Shown: positions 46,801 through 56,388, counted from the first letter of the stretch. The stretch is 64,000 nucleotides of DNA from Apostichopus japonicus (GCF_037975245.1 NC_092580.1:22680501-22744500); one strand, 5' to 3'. Made by a program: numbers and translations. Notes: generated by a model from the letters alone, not told the origin.

Positions 46801-49417
46801 GATCTAACATCACAGACTGTGATATTCCGATAGCTTCAACAGTGAGTATTTGGAGTCGATATCGGTAAGGTTTAATATTTCTAACGAATATATCTCTGTG
46901 ATGAGTTTCTAACTGGATTCCATGTAAGAGCGGTACTATAAAGAAATATGTAAATATATTTGGGCCTGAGATTTGCATTTATTGCAGCCTACATATACGA
47001 TTACCTTATTAATATAACAGTAGTATAGGATTACTTTACATCCCAATGAAAACGGCATTTTCCTGCCCTTTTTTTTGGGCAACAAAATTATATTGTCCCA
47101 CTGACAGGCTATCTTAGCTCTGGGTGACATTCAAAACTATCACTGTTTTTAGGACAGCACAAACGCAAACTGAGAAAAATCACTCATGTAGTATTCATCA
47201 CTATACCTGACCGTTTTCGGAAGCATGATATAACCATGGTAACGATGTCACAAACAATCGTGGTTGATGGCCACATATAATAAGCCTCACATTTAATAAG
47301 CATGGCGGGAAAAGCTGTAATAATGTGGGCTACATGAATACGACAAGTTTATAGCAAAAATATGATTGTAGCTTAGATATGACATTGCTTAGACCTTACG
47401 TTTTAACTAAGTGGGTAGGCTACTAACTCTGTGCTCCCACATTTCCAAGCAAAAAAATATGGTAAGACTAGTGAGTATAGAAAATATGCAGGGCTTCATC
47501 CAGAATAGTTAAAATTATATTAATTAATGTCATCATATTTTCCACATGAATTTTTTTTTTTAAACTATATTTCAATGTGTGAGTAGGTTTTAAAGGAAAA
47601 AGGATTCCAGATGTCAGACTGAGTTTAGTGAGAATATTTGAGTTAAAATAAAAAATGTAAATTCAACTTACACATAAGTTGGTTCTGATGGCTCATCTGT
47701 ATTTGCTCTCACAGTTTTCGAAGGAAGGATTTTACATCAAAAACTTCACCCAAAGGAAGCCAGGAAATTACCATGCTAAGGTACGACTAAATTGTCATAT
47801 TTTTGTTCCAGAAATGTGTTGATACCGAGAATCTGCAGTAATAGCTTCTTTGAACACTTGATACTTTTGTTTGCTTGCTTGTTAGTTGATTGTTTTTAGA
47901 TTTGTCCAAACTATTTCATTTCTTTTGTCTCTTCTAGTTTGTGTATCTGGATAGCCAACAACTTCAGTGCAATGATGATGCAGTCTACCAATCCGATGAA
48001 TATGCATGGAAGGGTTTGTAAAGAATATTATTCCTTAGTGCTTTATGCTGTTACTCGTCATATAGTTCCCCTTTCCCTATAGTTTTGTCGTACTTTGTTA
48101 GAATTAACATATAATTATGAATATTCATATCATGGTAGAAACATAAACTCACGAGATGCTTCGTTTCTCCACATCATGCTTTTTCTACTCCTTTGTTCTG
48201 TGTTATCATGTCCTTTACAGAAAGCATATAACATAGGAAGATTTGTGTCTTTTTAAGTCTTCTTAGAATATTAAATAGTGTTAAATTTGGGCATGCAGTT
48301 GTCCCGAGACAGGGTATCACAGTAACATGCTGCTTGAAGAAATTTGAATATAATGTGTGTGTCACCATTATTTGACTATCTAAACATGAGTGTGCAGGCA
48401 AAACACTGATGACCTTTGACACAGTATCAGTTAATAAAGTCATCATAAATCCTGATTGTATCATGCCACAGATACAGACTGCCCGAAGAATCAGTCCAAA
48501 ATGATTTTCGGTGCATCTATTGGTGTCGTCGCTCTTCTTGTGGTGCTTGCAGTCGGGTCAGCTGTTTTGTGCTTAGTTCACATGAATAACCAGCATCAGC
48601 AGCAGCAGTCACAGTTAATAGCCTCAAAAGAAGAGGAATGTAAGTATATATATTGGTAACTAGAAAAGAAAACCCACACACATGCAAATGGCAAAAAGGA
48701 AATGATTTTGTTTGATGACTCTAGTACAAAATATTAATTGAAGTACTCTTGTCTACATATGGAGGATGGTATGAGAAATGGTTGATCGAAGGTAACCTTT
48801 TTTTAATAAGAAGCTTAGTCTTCCCATACTCCTGATTTTACAACAGCCAAGTAGAGGATGTGAAATGTCATATGGACAGATGTTCTTCAAAAGCAGTTCA
48901 GGCTCAAAACATTGCCCAATAAAATTTTAGAATCGTTGATAGGGAAAGGATTGGTGATATGTTTTCCAACTAGGGCTAGTAAGTGTTAAGTAACTGTCTC
49001 CTATGCCATTCATTACAGCAATTTACAGCACCACTGCCTCTACCATTCCCCAACCTCGTACCCATTCCCCACCCTCGTACCCCTTACTCTTCTTTGGCTT
49101 AGAAAATTGAAGAAGTCTTGAATTGATTAGATACGTATTGATGGTTCTTTGTTTGGATATCATGGTCTTGGCTGCCAATTCATTCAGTTCTCTTTGTTTC
49201 CTGCACTTTCTCAGCTCTCTCAGGTATGGTGATTATTCCAAAAGATTCTTCCACAGACAGACGCTCGAATGGACATTATTGCAATGGAATGACCAAACCA
49301 TTTACAGGAGCGCATCAGACACAAAAGGAAGACTCAAATGACTATCCAGATTCCGGACTGCCACTAAGTATACCCATTGAATTCAATGATGGCAAATCAC
49401 GCATCATTGATGTTTGA
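28718..49417 (+). CDS. Single-pass membrane receptor-like protein, IL-17 receptor-like ectodomain, no SEFIR (13 exons, 530 aa)
   Basis: Exons 28718-28861, 32827-32887, 33542-33691, 37052-37164, 38024-38153, 43452-43624, 44834-44899, 45785-45860, 46675-46841, 47715-47780, 47938-48013, 48472-48639 and 49215-49417 have GT-AG junctions and compatible phases. They join to one 530-codon frame. The start is the ATG in GCGCCATGG; another ATG lies 30 bases upstream, but a possible acceptor separates them. A signal peptide occupies residues ~1-28. The ectodomain is rich in N-glycosylation sites. A membrane span covers ~418-445, followed by a Q-rich segment and an 85-residue tail ending IIDV (possible class II PDZ ligand). 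LNFSWTINNTG and SFSISAQVLPKS resemble IL-17 receptor module 1; this is an inference. No SEFIR, TIR, death or kinase domain is present. Confidence 0.75.
28897..29040. repeat. Long inverted repeat just inside intron 1 of the receptor-like gene
   Basis: Arms 28897-28949 and 28987-29040 are near-perfect reverse complements (outer phrase ACAAATAATGAATGG, inner phrase GCACTATTGCACTCAT), with a loop of about 37 bases. It looks like a foldback or MITE fragment. No target duplication was identified. Confidence 0.85.
29041..32338. other. Intron 1 of the receptor-like gene
   Basis: AT-rich, with short A-runs. No additional exon or RNA gene recognised. Confidence 0.55.
32339..32704 (+). mobile_element. 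TTAA-type MITE, copy 2
   Basis: Same family and orientation as 5661-6028 across its length. The left target is mutated to ATAA; the right TTAA is intact. It lies in intron 1 of the receptor-like gene, just before exon 2. Confidence 0.82.
32827..32887 (+). CDS. Receptor-like gene exon 2
   Basis: A 61-base exon (GGLQMTNGTNLPCTYEKCMG), supported by a good acceptor (ATATGCAG) and donor (GTAAGT) and by phase agreement. It has no domain similarity of its own. Confidence 0.6.
33542..33691 (+). CDS. Receptor-like gene exon 3
   Basis: Phase 1 to 1. Encodes FKPPACNDVSDL through LGLNFSWTINNT. The N-x-S-W strand resembles IL-17 receptor module 1. Confidence 0.72.
34169..34535 (+). mobile_element. TTAA-type MITE, copy 3
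   Basis: Full-length copy of the same family with TTAA at both ends, in intron 3 of the receptor-like gene. Small internal deletions relative to copy 1. Confidence 0.85.
34638..36758 (+). repeat. Palindrome-headed repeat with AGGTCA-rich body, member 1
   Basis: Begins with a hairpin: GGTTCCTTGC, four to five bases, then GCAAAGGAACC (34638-34663). It ends with GCAAGGAACC (36749-36758), the exact reverse complement of the first arm. The ~2.1-kb body has two related halves (near 34860-35240 and 35820-36190) rich in AGGTCA/TGACCT half-sites, and a GT run near 34680-34712. No coding capacity. The mechanism of spread is unknown. Confidence 0.7.
37052..37164 (+). CDS. Receptor-like gene exon 4
   Basis: Phase 1 to 0. 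Encodes ADEVTGLKVVISYVDYPAPF onward to VRNKI, alternating hydrophobic strands typical of a beta-sandwich. Confidence 0.72.
38024..38153 (+). CDS. Receptor-like gene exon 5
   Basis: Phase 0 to 1. Encodes ETSSTICVPFDG, SFSISAQVLPKS and PPLKVEV, closing the first module. Confidence 0.72.
38557..39049. repeat. 33-bp minisatellite (about 15 copies)
   Basis: Tandem copies of a ~33-bp unit with the phrase GATGTGCTGTCACACAATC. Some units are 30-31 bp. Because 33 is a multiple of three, several frames on both strands stay open. It lies in intron 5 of the receptor-like gene and is not interpreted as coding. Confidence 0.96.
39139..39200 (+). repeat. Palindrome-headed repeat, member 2 (head only recognised)
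   Basis: Hairpin TTCCTT-GCC-GAA-GGC-CG-AAGGAA followed by GCTATGCGATGG and a GTGTGCGTGTGTG run. This has the same architecture as 34638, with a different arm sequence. The far end was not identified. Confidence 0.5.
40371..40520. repeat. Foldback with 75-bp arms and almost no loop
   Basis: 40371-40445 and 40446-40520 are reverse complements with only a few mismatches (phrases CCTAAGAGGAG and CTCCTCTTAGG around an AT centre). The high identity suggests a recent inversion duplication. Confidence 0.92.
40712..41360 (+). mobile_element. hAT MITE, type C, deletion derivative
   Basis: Starts CAAGGGCGGCGGAACC and ends CTTCCACCACCCTTG, with a perfect 8-bp duplication ACCTGGAC (40704-40711, 41361-41368). 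It shares both ends and interior phrases with the transposase-bearing element at 21234-22652 but lacks the transposase segment. Carries the shared core near 40840-40940. Confidence 0.94.
41964..43296 (+). mobile_element. Family A non-autonomous DNA transposon, copy 3
   Basis: Starts CAGGGGCGTATCCAGG and ends CCTGGATACGCCCCTG, with a perfect 5-bp duplication AAGGG (41959-41963, 43297-43301). It contains a nested type G element (42317-43160). The family A interior is short apart from this insertion. Confidence 0.88.
42317..43160 (+). mobile_element. hAT-like MITE, type G, nested in family A copy 3
   Basis: Starts CATGGGCGGCGATCC and ends GGATCGCCGCCCATG (perfect 15-bp inverted repeats). The flanking octamers CATATGGC and CATATGAC match at seven of eight positions. 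Carries an inverse shared core near 43005-43110. Confidence 0.88.
43452..43624 (+). CDS. Receptor-like gene exon 6 (module 2, part 1)
   Basis: 173 bases, phase 1 to 0. Contains AYCNKTVSVTFTP and YNVSIGLFKGE, parallel to exon 9 (GFCDRTISVNLT). Confidence 0.75.
44834..44899 (+). CDS. Receptor-like gene exon 7 (module 2, part 2)
   Basis: 66 bases, phase 0 to 0, ending SAGTYNAK. Same length and phase as exon 10, which ends KPGNYHAK. Confidence 0.78.
44905..44985 (+). other. G-rich tract, quadruplex-prone, after exon 7 donor
   Basis: Begins about seven bases after the donor at 44899. Multiple G runs of three to five (GGGG, GGGCGGGGG, GGGG, GGGAGGG) lie on the transcribed-sense strand. Confidence 0.6.
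45785..45860 (+). CDS. Receptor-like gene exon 8 (module 2, part 3)
   Basis: 76 bases, phase 0 to 1: FAFLDDDGLPCGDIYYNSSE then KIIIQ. Same length and phase as exon 11 (FVYLDSQQLQCNDD). Confidence 0.78.
46675..46841 (+). CDS. Receptor-like gene exon 9 (module 3, part 1)
   Basis: 167 bases, phase 1 to 0. Contains GFCDRTISVNLTTDE and glycosylation site NIT, paralogous to exon 6. Confidence 0.75.
47715..47780 (+). CDS. Receptor-like gene exon 10 (module 3, part 2)
   Basis: 66 bases, phase 0 to 0: FSKEGFYIKNFTQRKPGNYH then AK. Paralogous to exon 7. Confidence 0.78.
47938..48013 (+). CDS. Receptor-like gene exon 11 (module 3, part 3)
   Basis: 76 bases, phase 0 to 1. FVYLDSQQLQCNDD, paralogous to exon 8. 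The donor is GTTTGT, weaker than its neighbours. Confidence 0.75.
48472..48639 (+). CDS. Receptor-like gene exon 12 (transmembrane)
   Basis: Encodes DTDCPKNQSK, then the membrane span beginning MIFGASIGVVALLVVLAVG, then HMNNQHQQQQSQ and a charged KEEE. The donor is GTAAGT. Confidence 0.85.
49215..49417 (+). CDS. Receptor-like gene exon 13 (cytoplasmic tail, stop)
   Basis: 66 codons and TGA. Tyrosines occur in GHYCNGM and NDYPDSG, and the tail ends RIIDV. A second AG nine bases downstream (exon start 49224) is also in frame and could give a tail three residues shorter. Confidence 0.72.
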
Positions 49418-49804
49418 GGGAGTTGTAAGACTTGGGGGGAGGGGGAAGGGAGGGGCGAAGAGAGAAGCTTCAACATCAATAATATTGTACCACTAGCCTG
49501 TAAGGAAGATTTCGCAGTGACAGAGATATATAAAACTTATATTGAAGAGAAAAATATTCCACATTTGACATTTGAGAATATAGCCCGTCTCAATATCTTG
49601 AGATATGGTCGATCGAACATGACCTAATTTAAGAAGCTAAAACAATTCCCTTACTCCCGAAGTATATAACAGCAGAGGGTCTGTGATGACATCTGGACAG
49701 ATGATCTTCAAAAGCTCTTACTTACTGTGTGCTACTATCAAATGAAACCTGATCAATTTGGGTGCTCTTTTGGTTCCTTGTTTTGAAGAAGTTATTACTA
49801 GCAT
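49418..49804. other. 3' flank / probable 3' UTR of the receptor-like gene
   Basis: No canonical polyadenylation signal directly after the stop. The first clear AATAAA is at 50547-50552, which would place the inverted TTAA MITE inside the 3' UTR. Confidence 0.4.
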
Positions 49805-50143
49805 TTTGCAAAAAGAAACGTCTAATGCCGGTAATCTGACCTAGTTTCGAATGAGGTGTAACAGAAGTGTTAGACACCACCATCGATCCCAGAAAATACG
49901 CACACAGCTTGCAACCTTTGGTAATAAGACACAAGTGTACAGTCAGTACATACAGCTGCGGTCAATACCCACAGCACAGTGTACAAACGATACAGCGATG
50001 GACATCTCAGGTCCAGCTAAAGATAGCAAGGTATCACGATTCATTACTGTCTGCATTTTGTAGCGACAAGAAAACTTCAGTTGCAAGCAACGGAAAGTTA
50101 ACTTTTCAGATCGCGGTTTGGGGCAAGTCTTCAATGCCTTTAA
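49805..50143 (-). mobile_element. TTAA-type MITE, copy 4 (inverted, one end lost)
   Basis: Same family in the opposite orientation, in the 3' flank of the receptor-like gene. The end at 50140-50143 keeps TTAA. About 20 terminal bases are replaced at the other end. Confidence 0.82.
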
Positions 50144-50546
50144 AAGTCTACTACAGTGTTTTCTGCAGTCTGGCTTGTATGTATTAATATCATTATTAAA
50201 AGAAGCTACTACTTCTACGTCTGTTGATGGAAATGGAATGCTGACAGTAAACTACAAAATATATTTCTGTATTTGTTGTAATCAGTTTAAAGCTCGAGTA
50301 TGGTATCATACTTGTAGTTTTACTTTCCGTTTACATTCCGGTGTTTTAGGTGCTTATTTATTCCTTTGGTATGGTGTAAGAATATATGTGAATTAAATGT
50401 TGTTGCTTTGACAGTGTTATTTGACAGTGAAAGGGAAACCAGGACATATTTTATTTAAGAATCTACTATAGATTTCTGTTGAGAAGATTTTTGCAGGGAG
50501 CTAATAGTTTTAAAACCAATCTTCTATCTTACAAGTTTTTCACAGG

Positions 50547-50552
50547 AATAAA
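50547..50552 (+). terminator. Candidate polyadenylation signal, receptor-like gene
   Basis: AATAAA in the sense orientation 1.1 kb after the stop codon. Candidate only. Confidence 0.35.
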
Positions 50553-51185
50553 AGATACTTTTATTTCTCTAATTAGTTTCATTGTTTTTACTTGTACTCA
50601 TAATTCAGTTAATAAGGCAATGGTAACTACTTACCTTTGTCAAGATATATGAACTTTTCTGAAATTTTTTTTTTCTTAAATGTTAAGCTTGTACTTTATC
50701 AAAGTTACTAGAGGCTGTTAGTCTTGCCTGCCGATGCGTGTATTGCCTTAAGAGAGCTGATTTTCTTAAATCATCATAAATTAGTCATTGTGAAATTGAA
50801 ATTTTTCATTTACCTTTGCATACAATTTTCTTAAACCATTTCAAGGAAGCTTTTGACTAAATGCTTCTTTCAGGCAGTTTTTTAATTTTTAATTTTAAAG
50901 GATCTGTTATATTTAGCATTTTGCTCGGAGAATTTGAGATATTCATATCTGTGTGGACATGTTAATAATCTCTAATTGAAGTCTTAAAGGGTCTGTTGAA
51001 AGACCTTTATGTAAACCAGACAAAAATATCAAAATATGAGCTACCCATTATTGTTAGGAGAGGAGGGCGGGTGGTTAAAGCTTTTTCCTGGCACGAAACT
51101 ACATTATTTAGTTTATGGAATATGATTATTAACTGATGCATTGATGCAGATTTTCCTTTAAATTTTGTTAATGTTTTTGGTTTAT

Positions 51186-52196
51186 AGCTCATACCAGCAT
51201 GCTGGTGTGAGCTATTGTTACAGTGCGGCGTCTATCACTCTATCCGTCAACAATTGGTAAAACCGCTCCCACTCGCACAGTGTTTGATGGAATTTCATGA
51301 AACTTGGACACAAGGACCATTGGGTATAGGGCCATCAGAGATGGTCCAAAATTTGGGGTCAAAGGTCACCTGTGGGCCGTAATGGGCCATTTAGTGGAAA
51401 TATGCAAAATGCTTCTTCTCCTACAGATTCCATGGTACAATGTTGAGGGTTTGTCACGATAGTACTATGGTAGTTCTACCTTCAGGGTGTTCATGAATTT
51501 GAGATCAAAGATCAACTAGGGGTCTTTTGTGGCCCGGGCCGCGGCCCTATATTTTCAAATTGCTCCTGTTCGTACAGTGTATGGCCAATTATAATGAAAT
51601 TGGTCACAATGTTCCTCGGGATGAGAGTTACGAGGGGTGTTCGGAAAATTGAGGTCAAATGTCATTTAGGGGGTCATCGGGGGTCATTCTTTGTAATATT
51701 TTCAAATATCTCAATCTCCTCAAGATTTTGATGGATCATATTCAAAGTTGAACTGATGATTGTTGGATTGTGTATGAATAAGGTGATGCCTAAAAAATTT
51801 TGGTCAAAAGTTAATTAATTACAATTAATCCCTATTGTTTAAAAAAATCTGAGCCTTCACTTTTTGCCAAAGCTCCTTTAATTTGTCTCCCAGTGTCACT
51901 TGCCGATTCTTAGAAGTCTTTGAGCCTGAGGTATGTAGGCAGCTTGTGAAGTTATGTCTTGTAGGGAGTGCTTGTGAAGTTATATCTGCTAAGGTAGAGG
52001 GGAGAAAGTTTAATAGGGTAGGTCAGTGCATGGTATTGTTTGAGAGAGTGGGTAAAATAGGATTAAAGGGGGAAAATAAGAATTATAACCAGTGGTGTGG
52101 CCAGGATTCTGCTAACGGAGGGGGGGGGGGTATCCCTCATGGGCCCAAAATTGGTTTTGTGGGCCCTACATTTTTCAGCTCGAAAAGGTATGAGCT
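51186..52196 (+). repeat. Palindrome-headed repeat, member 3
   Basis: A 28-bp near-palindrome (AGCTCATACC...GGTGTGAGCT, 51186-51213) is followed by a body with GGTCAAAGGTCA-type motifs. GGTATGAGCT, the exact complement of the first arm, occurs at 52187-52196 and may be the far end. The body is partly similar in style (phrase AAACTTGG) to member 1. The right boundary is uncertain because another repeat start (CAGTGGTGTGGCCAGG) lies at about 52091. Confidence 0.5.
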
Positions 52197-54399
52197 TCTG
52201 CACCATTGGTGCTCTAGTTATACATATTTCTGTTTTTTCATATGTACACCTTAAAACATGTGAATAGGTTTATACGTCAATGCGGTCTTTGCATGCTACA
52301 ATCATAGGTGTATATGTCAATCTGTATGGACTAATTCAGTAATGAGACGAACAAAACACTGTACCAAACATGGAGGGTCATATGACATCTTTTTCCTGTA
52401 GCACTCAACTCTTATAACACTCTTTGAATGTGTTTGCCATAAACTAGTTTCAAGATCTCATAGCTACCACAATCTTGCTAAAGCTTTGCGAACAACTGGA
52501 TCTAGCCAAGTGAAACATGTTTCTAATGTTTACCCCCACGTCTCCTAGCTGTTTTTGCACATAAACAAGCATGTAATAGGATAGGAGTGACCGCCATAAG
52601 CAATCTATGAGACTCTGACAGTAGATGTTCGTATTGTAATAATAATAATATTGGAGATTTAGAAAGCGCGGACATATCCACCGATAACGGTGCTCAAGTA
52701 AGCCAGGGTCCATGTCTTTCTTACACAGAGAAAGTAAATTTCAACATCATCCAAACCTAAGCAATAACTCTCCAAGTTTACAGTAAAGTCATTCTTTTTG
52801 TTTGCGAAACTGTTATCACTTGGACTTCACTTGACAAAGGGATAAATGATATGCAAATAGCGCCTGGGAGCACGTCACATGACCCCCTATGGTTGGTACG
52901 TCTTTCTACTGTGGAGCAAGACATCCAGATCATTTATCATTCGATGGCTACAATTTATTGCATCCCGCGGAAACTAGAAAATTGTATTGATTATACTGTT
53001 GTGTACTGTACCGAAGAATTAGACTAAAATTTGACTGTCTATACCATTGAGTGTTTTTCAGGTGAAATAAATTATAAATATTATTGCTTTTATTTATTTA
53101 AATCAACTGATGATGTTGACTGTTGTAAAGGTTTTAGATACAAGAGTAGGTAACTCAAAAATGAGCAAATCTATATACATATATATTCAAAAGAATTCAA
53201 ATAATGCGGTAAAGATGAGCGATATTTTTGTGCCAATTGTTAATGACTGTGCCTACATCAATTGGTACAAGATTACAAGTATGTAGATAGAGTTTCATTT
53301 TTTGGAGAGGGGGGTTGAACATTTTGGCTGATGTCCATCAGGGGGGGGGTAAGGGGGCATGAATGTATCCTATCATTTCCATTTTATGTAGTATTTTATT
53401 TTTTAGTTTATTTTTTATATTATAATAATATTTTTTATGTAGTATACTTTTCCATGTTTTCTTATTGAATGTAAAAACTATTTGAAGGGGGAATAAAAAA
53501 CTCTTTTGGTTCCACTCACTCCCCCTGTGGATACAGCCCTGTAACTTGTTATCAACGATATGAGTACCAATTAATATTCAATTATATGGCAATTTTATAT
53601 TGCCATTCTGCATCCTACCTAGATAGGAAAAAAATCTCAGGTTTTAACTTCTGATGTTAATTCACTGCACTGTCAGTTTATCTGTTTGCGTATCTGTAAG
53701 GTGGTATATATGTTGTGGAGATGATTGATATGGTGAAACATTGCCATAGTTATTCTGTCTGTGGAGATTGGGTTGATGAAGCATGGCAAGGGTTGCAAGT
53801 GTGTAATATATTAAGAAATAGTGATCATGAAAATACATCAGTGACCTTAATTTGAATGTTATAGTATTTGCAGTCACTACAATCACCCTGTGAAATAGAA
53901 AACACATTTGTGTGCTTAGCCCTAGATGTGAGAGAAGAGAAGAAAGTACATTGCCAATAAATACACGTCTTGTCGTCTATTTTTTTCTCTTATTGAATAT
54001 GTATGTACTTTTAAGCTTACTCTTTAGTGCTGAGAACAGGAATATGTACCAGTTTTGAAGTTGGGACTAAATTAATTAACCAGTTAACTGTAACTATATA
54101 AGCAAAACTATAATGGTAGAACCATTGGCTAAAAGGGGCCGATGCCAGCGACCTACGTTGTTCAAAATCTGCGCACTATCAACCAGATAATTCGACTCTT
54201 TTTACCTATAGTTAGTGGTAGTACTCCTGGGTTATTTTGCTGCACTTATATCCTGAGGGGTCTGGATATTTGGTATAAAAACTAACTATAATAGATGGCG
54301 CTCTTTAATATTTCGTGATGAAAAACGACATCGAATTTTTATGACCTGTAAATGCGCCTACATACGCCGATGAAAGACGAATGTTAACAACGTATCAAA
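52197..54399. other. Intergenic, decayed repeats, no gene recognised
   Basis: Contains a possible hAT-like right end (GGATACAGCCCTG near 53530) without a visible partner, and AT-rich sequence. No exon structure found. Confidence 0.5.
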
Positions 54400-54514
54400 C
54401 TGTCAGTTAGGCCCTGTCTGTCACGATACATACGACACATGCAACCCATTTTGAAAAGAAGAAGACAAATACATACCCGAATCAGCGAAAAATCAAAGAA
54501 TCTGAACGCCAAAG
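54400..54514 (+). other. Possible non-coding first exon/promoter region of PQBP1
   Basis: A stretch with more CG dinucleotides than its surroundings ends at CCAAAG|GTAATT, a plausible donor. The PQBP1 coding exon has an acceptor (TTAATGCAG, 56239) before its 5' UTR, so an upstream exon is required. This is one candidate. Confidence 0.3.
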
Positions 54515-54644
54515 GTAATTTCCTTGTCAATCATTTTATGAATTTGGTGGAGGCGTAGGCCACCTTTCACTACGAGACAGATGTAGCGGAATCGGTAAAC
54601 GTATTGTAGGCATAGCCAAAATGCCGATTGGTTCATCATACTTT

Positions 54645-54822
54645 ACTCGATCATACTGCACATGCTGGAAGTATGAGGTTAAGTAGTAAATGTTTTGTTA
54701 CTGTTTTGTTACAAATATAGGAATGTGAAGCATACTCGATCATACTGCGCATGCTGGAAGTATGAGGTTAAGTAGTAAATGTTTTGTTACTGTTTTGTTA
54801 CAAATATAGGAATGTGAAGCAT
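54645..54822. repeat. 89-bp tandem duplication
   Basis: 54645-54733 and 54734-54822 are almost identical (phrase ACTCGATCATACTGC...GAATGTGAAGCAT), differing at about one base, so the duplication is recent. Confidence 0.95.
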
Positions 54823-55225
54823 AGGGTACTACTTTACGTACAAAATCATGGACCCTACAGTCAGTAACTTTTCATGTGTATTAACTTGTACCAGAGCAAT
54901 GGTTCCCATGTCCAGCATTAAACTTTTTTTCAAGTAGCATCGTGGGCTCATAATTGACACACCTTAAGGATTTGATCAACAATGTCTAAACAAGGAAAAA
55001 TCTAAATCACTGAACTGTATGCAATTTGCATATGTGTAGTTCCTCAGAAATGTAATGATCTCAGAATATTTATTGTTCTGTGCCCATGCAATGTACAATT
55101 GAGCAGATTTTGACAAACAAAAATTCTGCCATGTCAAGTTCTTTCATACCCAAATATTGACATATTAGTTGATAAGCCTAACTGTAAGTATACATCCATT
55201 GACTCTGGTTTGATATGCTCTGAGC

Positions 55226-56080
55226 CATAGGCGTAGGAGCCTCATTTGATTTGGGGGGGGGGGGGCTGTAACGACTTGCCCGAAAAATATAACTATCATT
55301 TTCCGTGTGTTTACCCTTCCATATTGGTTATAATTATTGGGGTAGTCGTTACAACAATGATGATAATAAAAATAATATAAGTTTAACCATTGAAAATACA
55401 TTGGAAAATCTTTTACTTTCAGTAGGTGCCAGTGGCGGAGCTAGGGGTATTGGTCAGGGGGGAAAGAAGGTTTGAAGGGGCGCTTTCGACACTATCTAAG
55501 CGGAGCGCCACCACAGGTTGGCGCGGAGCGTATAGAAATTTTTTGAGTAAACATACTTCCTAGATTGCTGGAAATGACCCTTAGGTATTTGAGAGCCCAA
55601 AAAAAAAGTCAGTAATTGCGAATAAGTAAAGAATAGTAAAAAGCTGAAAAGGGCGCCAGCAGTCCAAATGAGTCTGTCAGGGAGGCATCCGCCCCCTCTG
55701 ACTGTATGTACGCTCCGCCACTGGTCGGTGCCCAAAAAATTCTCAGCATATTGCCCGAATTTTCACCAAAAACCTTGAAAAACACATTGCAAATTCTTCT
55801 TCTTTCAGTAGGTGCTCGAAAAATATTCAGCATATTGCCTGAATTTTCACCAAAAAATTGAAAAACACATTGCAAATTATTATTCTTTCAGTAGATGCCC
55901 GAAAAATTCTCAGCATATTGCCGAATTTTCACCCCCAAAATAATGAAAAACACACTGCAAATTATTATTCTTCCAGTAGGTGCCCGAAAAAATTCTCAGC
56001 AAATTGCCTGTATTTTCACCCAAAGGTATGGTTGGGGGGGCTGCAGCCCCCCAGCCCCCCCCCCACCTTTTACGCCTATG
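55226..56080 (+). mobile_element. hAT-like element, type F, with internal ~83-bp repeats and a nested type D MITE
   Basis: Starts CATAGGCGTAGGAGCC and ends CCTTTTACGCCTATG, with a perfect 8-bp duplication CTCTGAGC (55218-55225, 56081-56088). The interior has repeated units with the phrase CAGTAGGTGC (55420, 55806, 55889 variant, 55973). The first unit is split by the type D element. Lies 240 bp upstream of PQBP1. Confidence 0.93.
55430..55723 (+). mobile_element. hAT-like MITE, type D, copy 2, nested in type F
   Basis: Starts CAGTGGCGGAGC and ends GCTCCGCCACTG (perfect 12-bp inverted repeats). The flanking octamers GTAGGTGC and GTCGGTGC match at seven of eight positions. It carries the shared core (55490-55580) and is a reversed relative of 21756-22142. 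Confidence 0.93.
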
Positions 56081-56318
56081 CTCTGAGCCTCAAAGCTCAG
56101 AAAGGTCAGGTTCCACAGAGTAGTGGTATCATGTTAAGATAGTGAGATTTCAAAATGCCAAATGTTTTGTTGTTTTAACAAATTTGACAACAGGACAATT
56201 TATAATGGTATTGACTATCCCTTTTTTTCTTTAATGCAGCACTGGTCAACACAACTTTGCAGCTCTGACAATTGGACAAACACCAACCAATAATTTGCCT
56301 GTCTGTAGATTGCTCACT

Positions 56319-56388
56319 ATGCCTCTGCCACCAGCTCTAGCAGCCCGATTGAAGGCCAGGGGCCTTATAAAGGCAGGACAAAGTGCAG
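56319..56388 (+). CDS. PQBP1: PQBP1 coding exon 1
   Basis: Residues 1-23 plus one base, from the conserved [11 protein letters not shown]. The 5' UTR part of this exon probably begins at 56240 after TTAATGCAG. Confidence 0.93.

Noticed and set aside
49123-49341. Frame across the last receptor exon in another phase
   Set aside because: It is a shadow of the 49215-49417 exon, whose frame is fixed by the upstream exon phase and ends in a plausible tail.
53300-53545. Possible additional hAT-like element ending GGATACAGCCCTG
   Set aside because: No matching left terminus or target duplication could be found, so it is not listed as an element.
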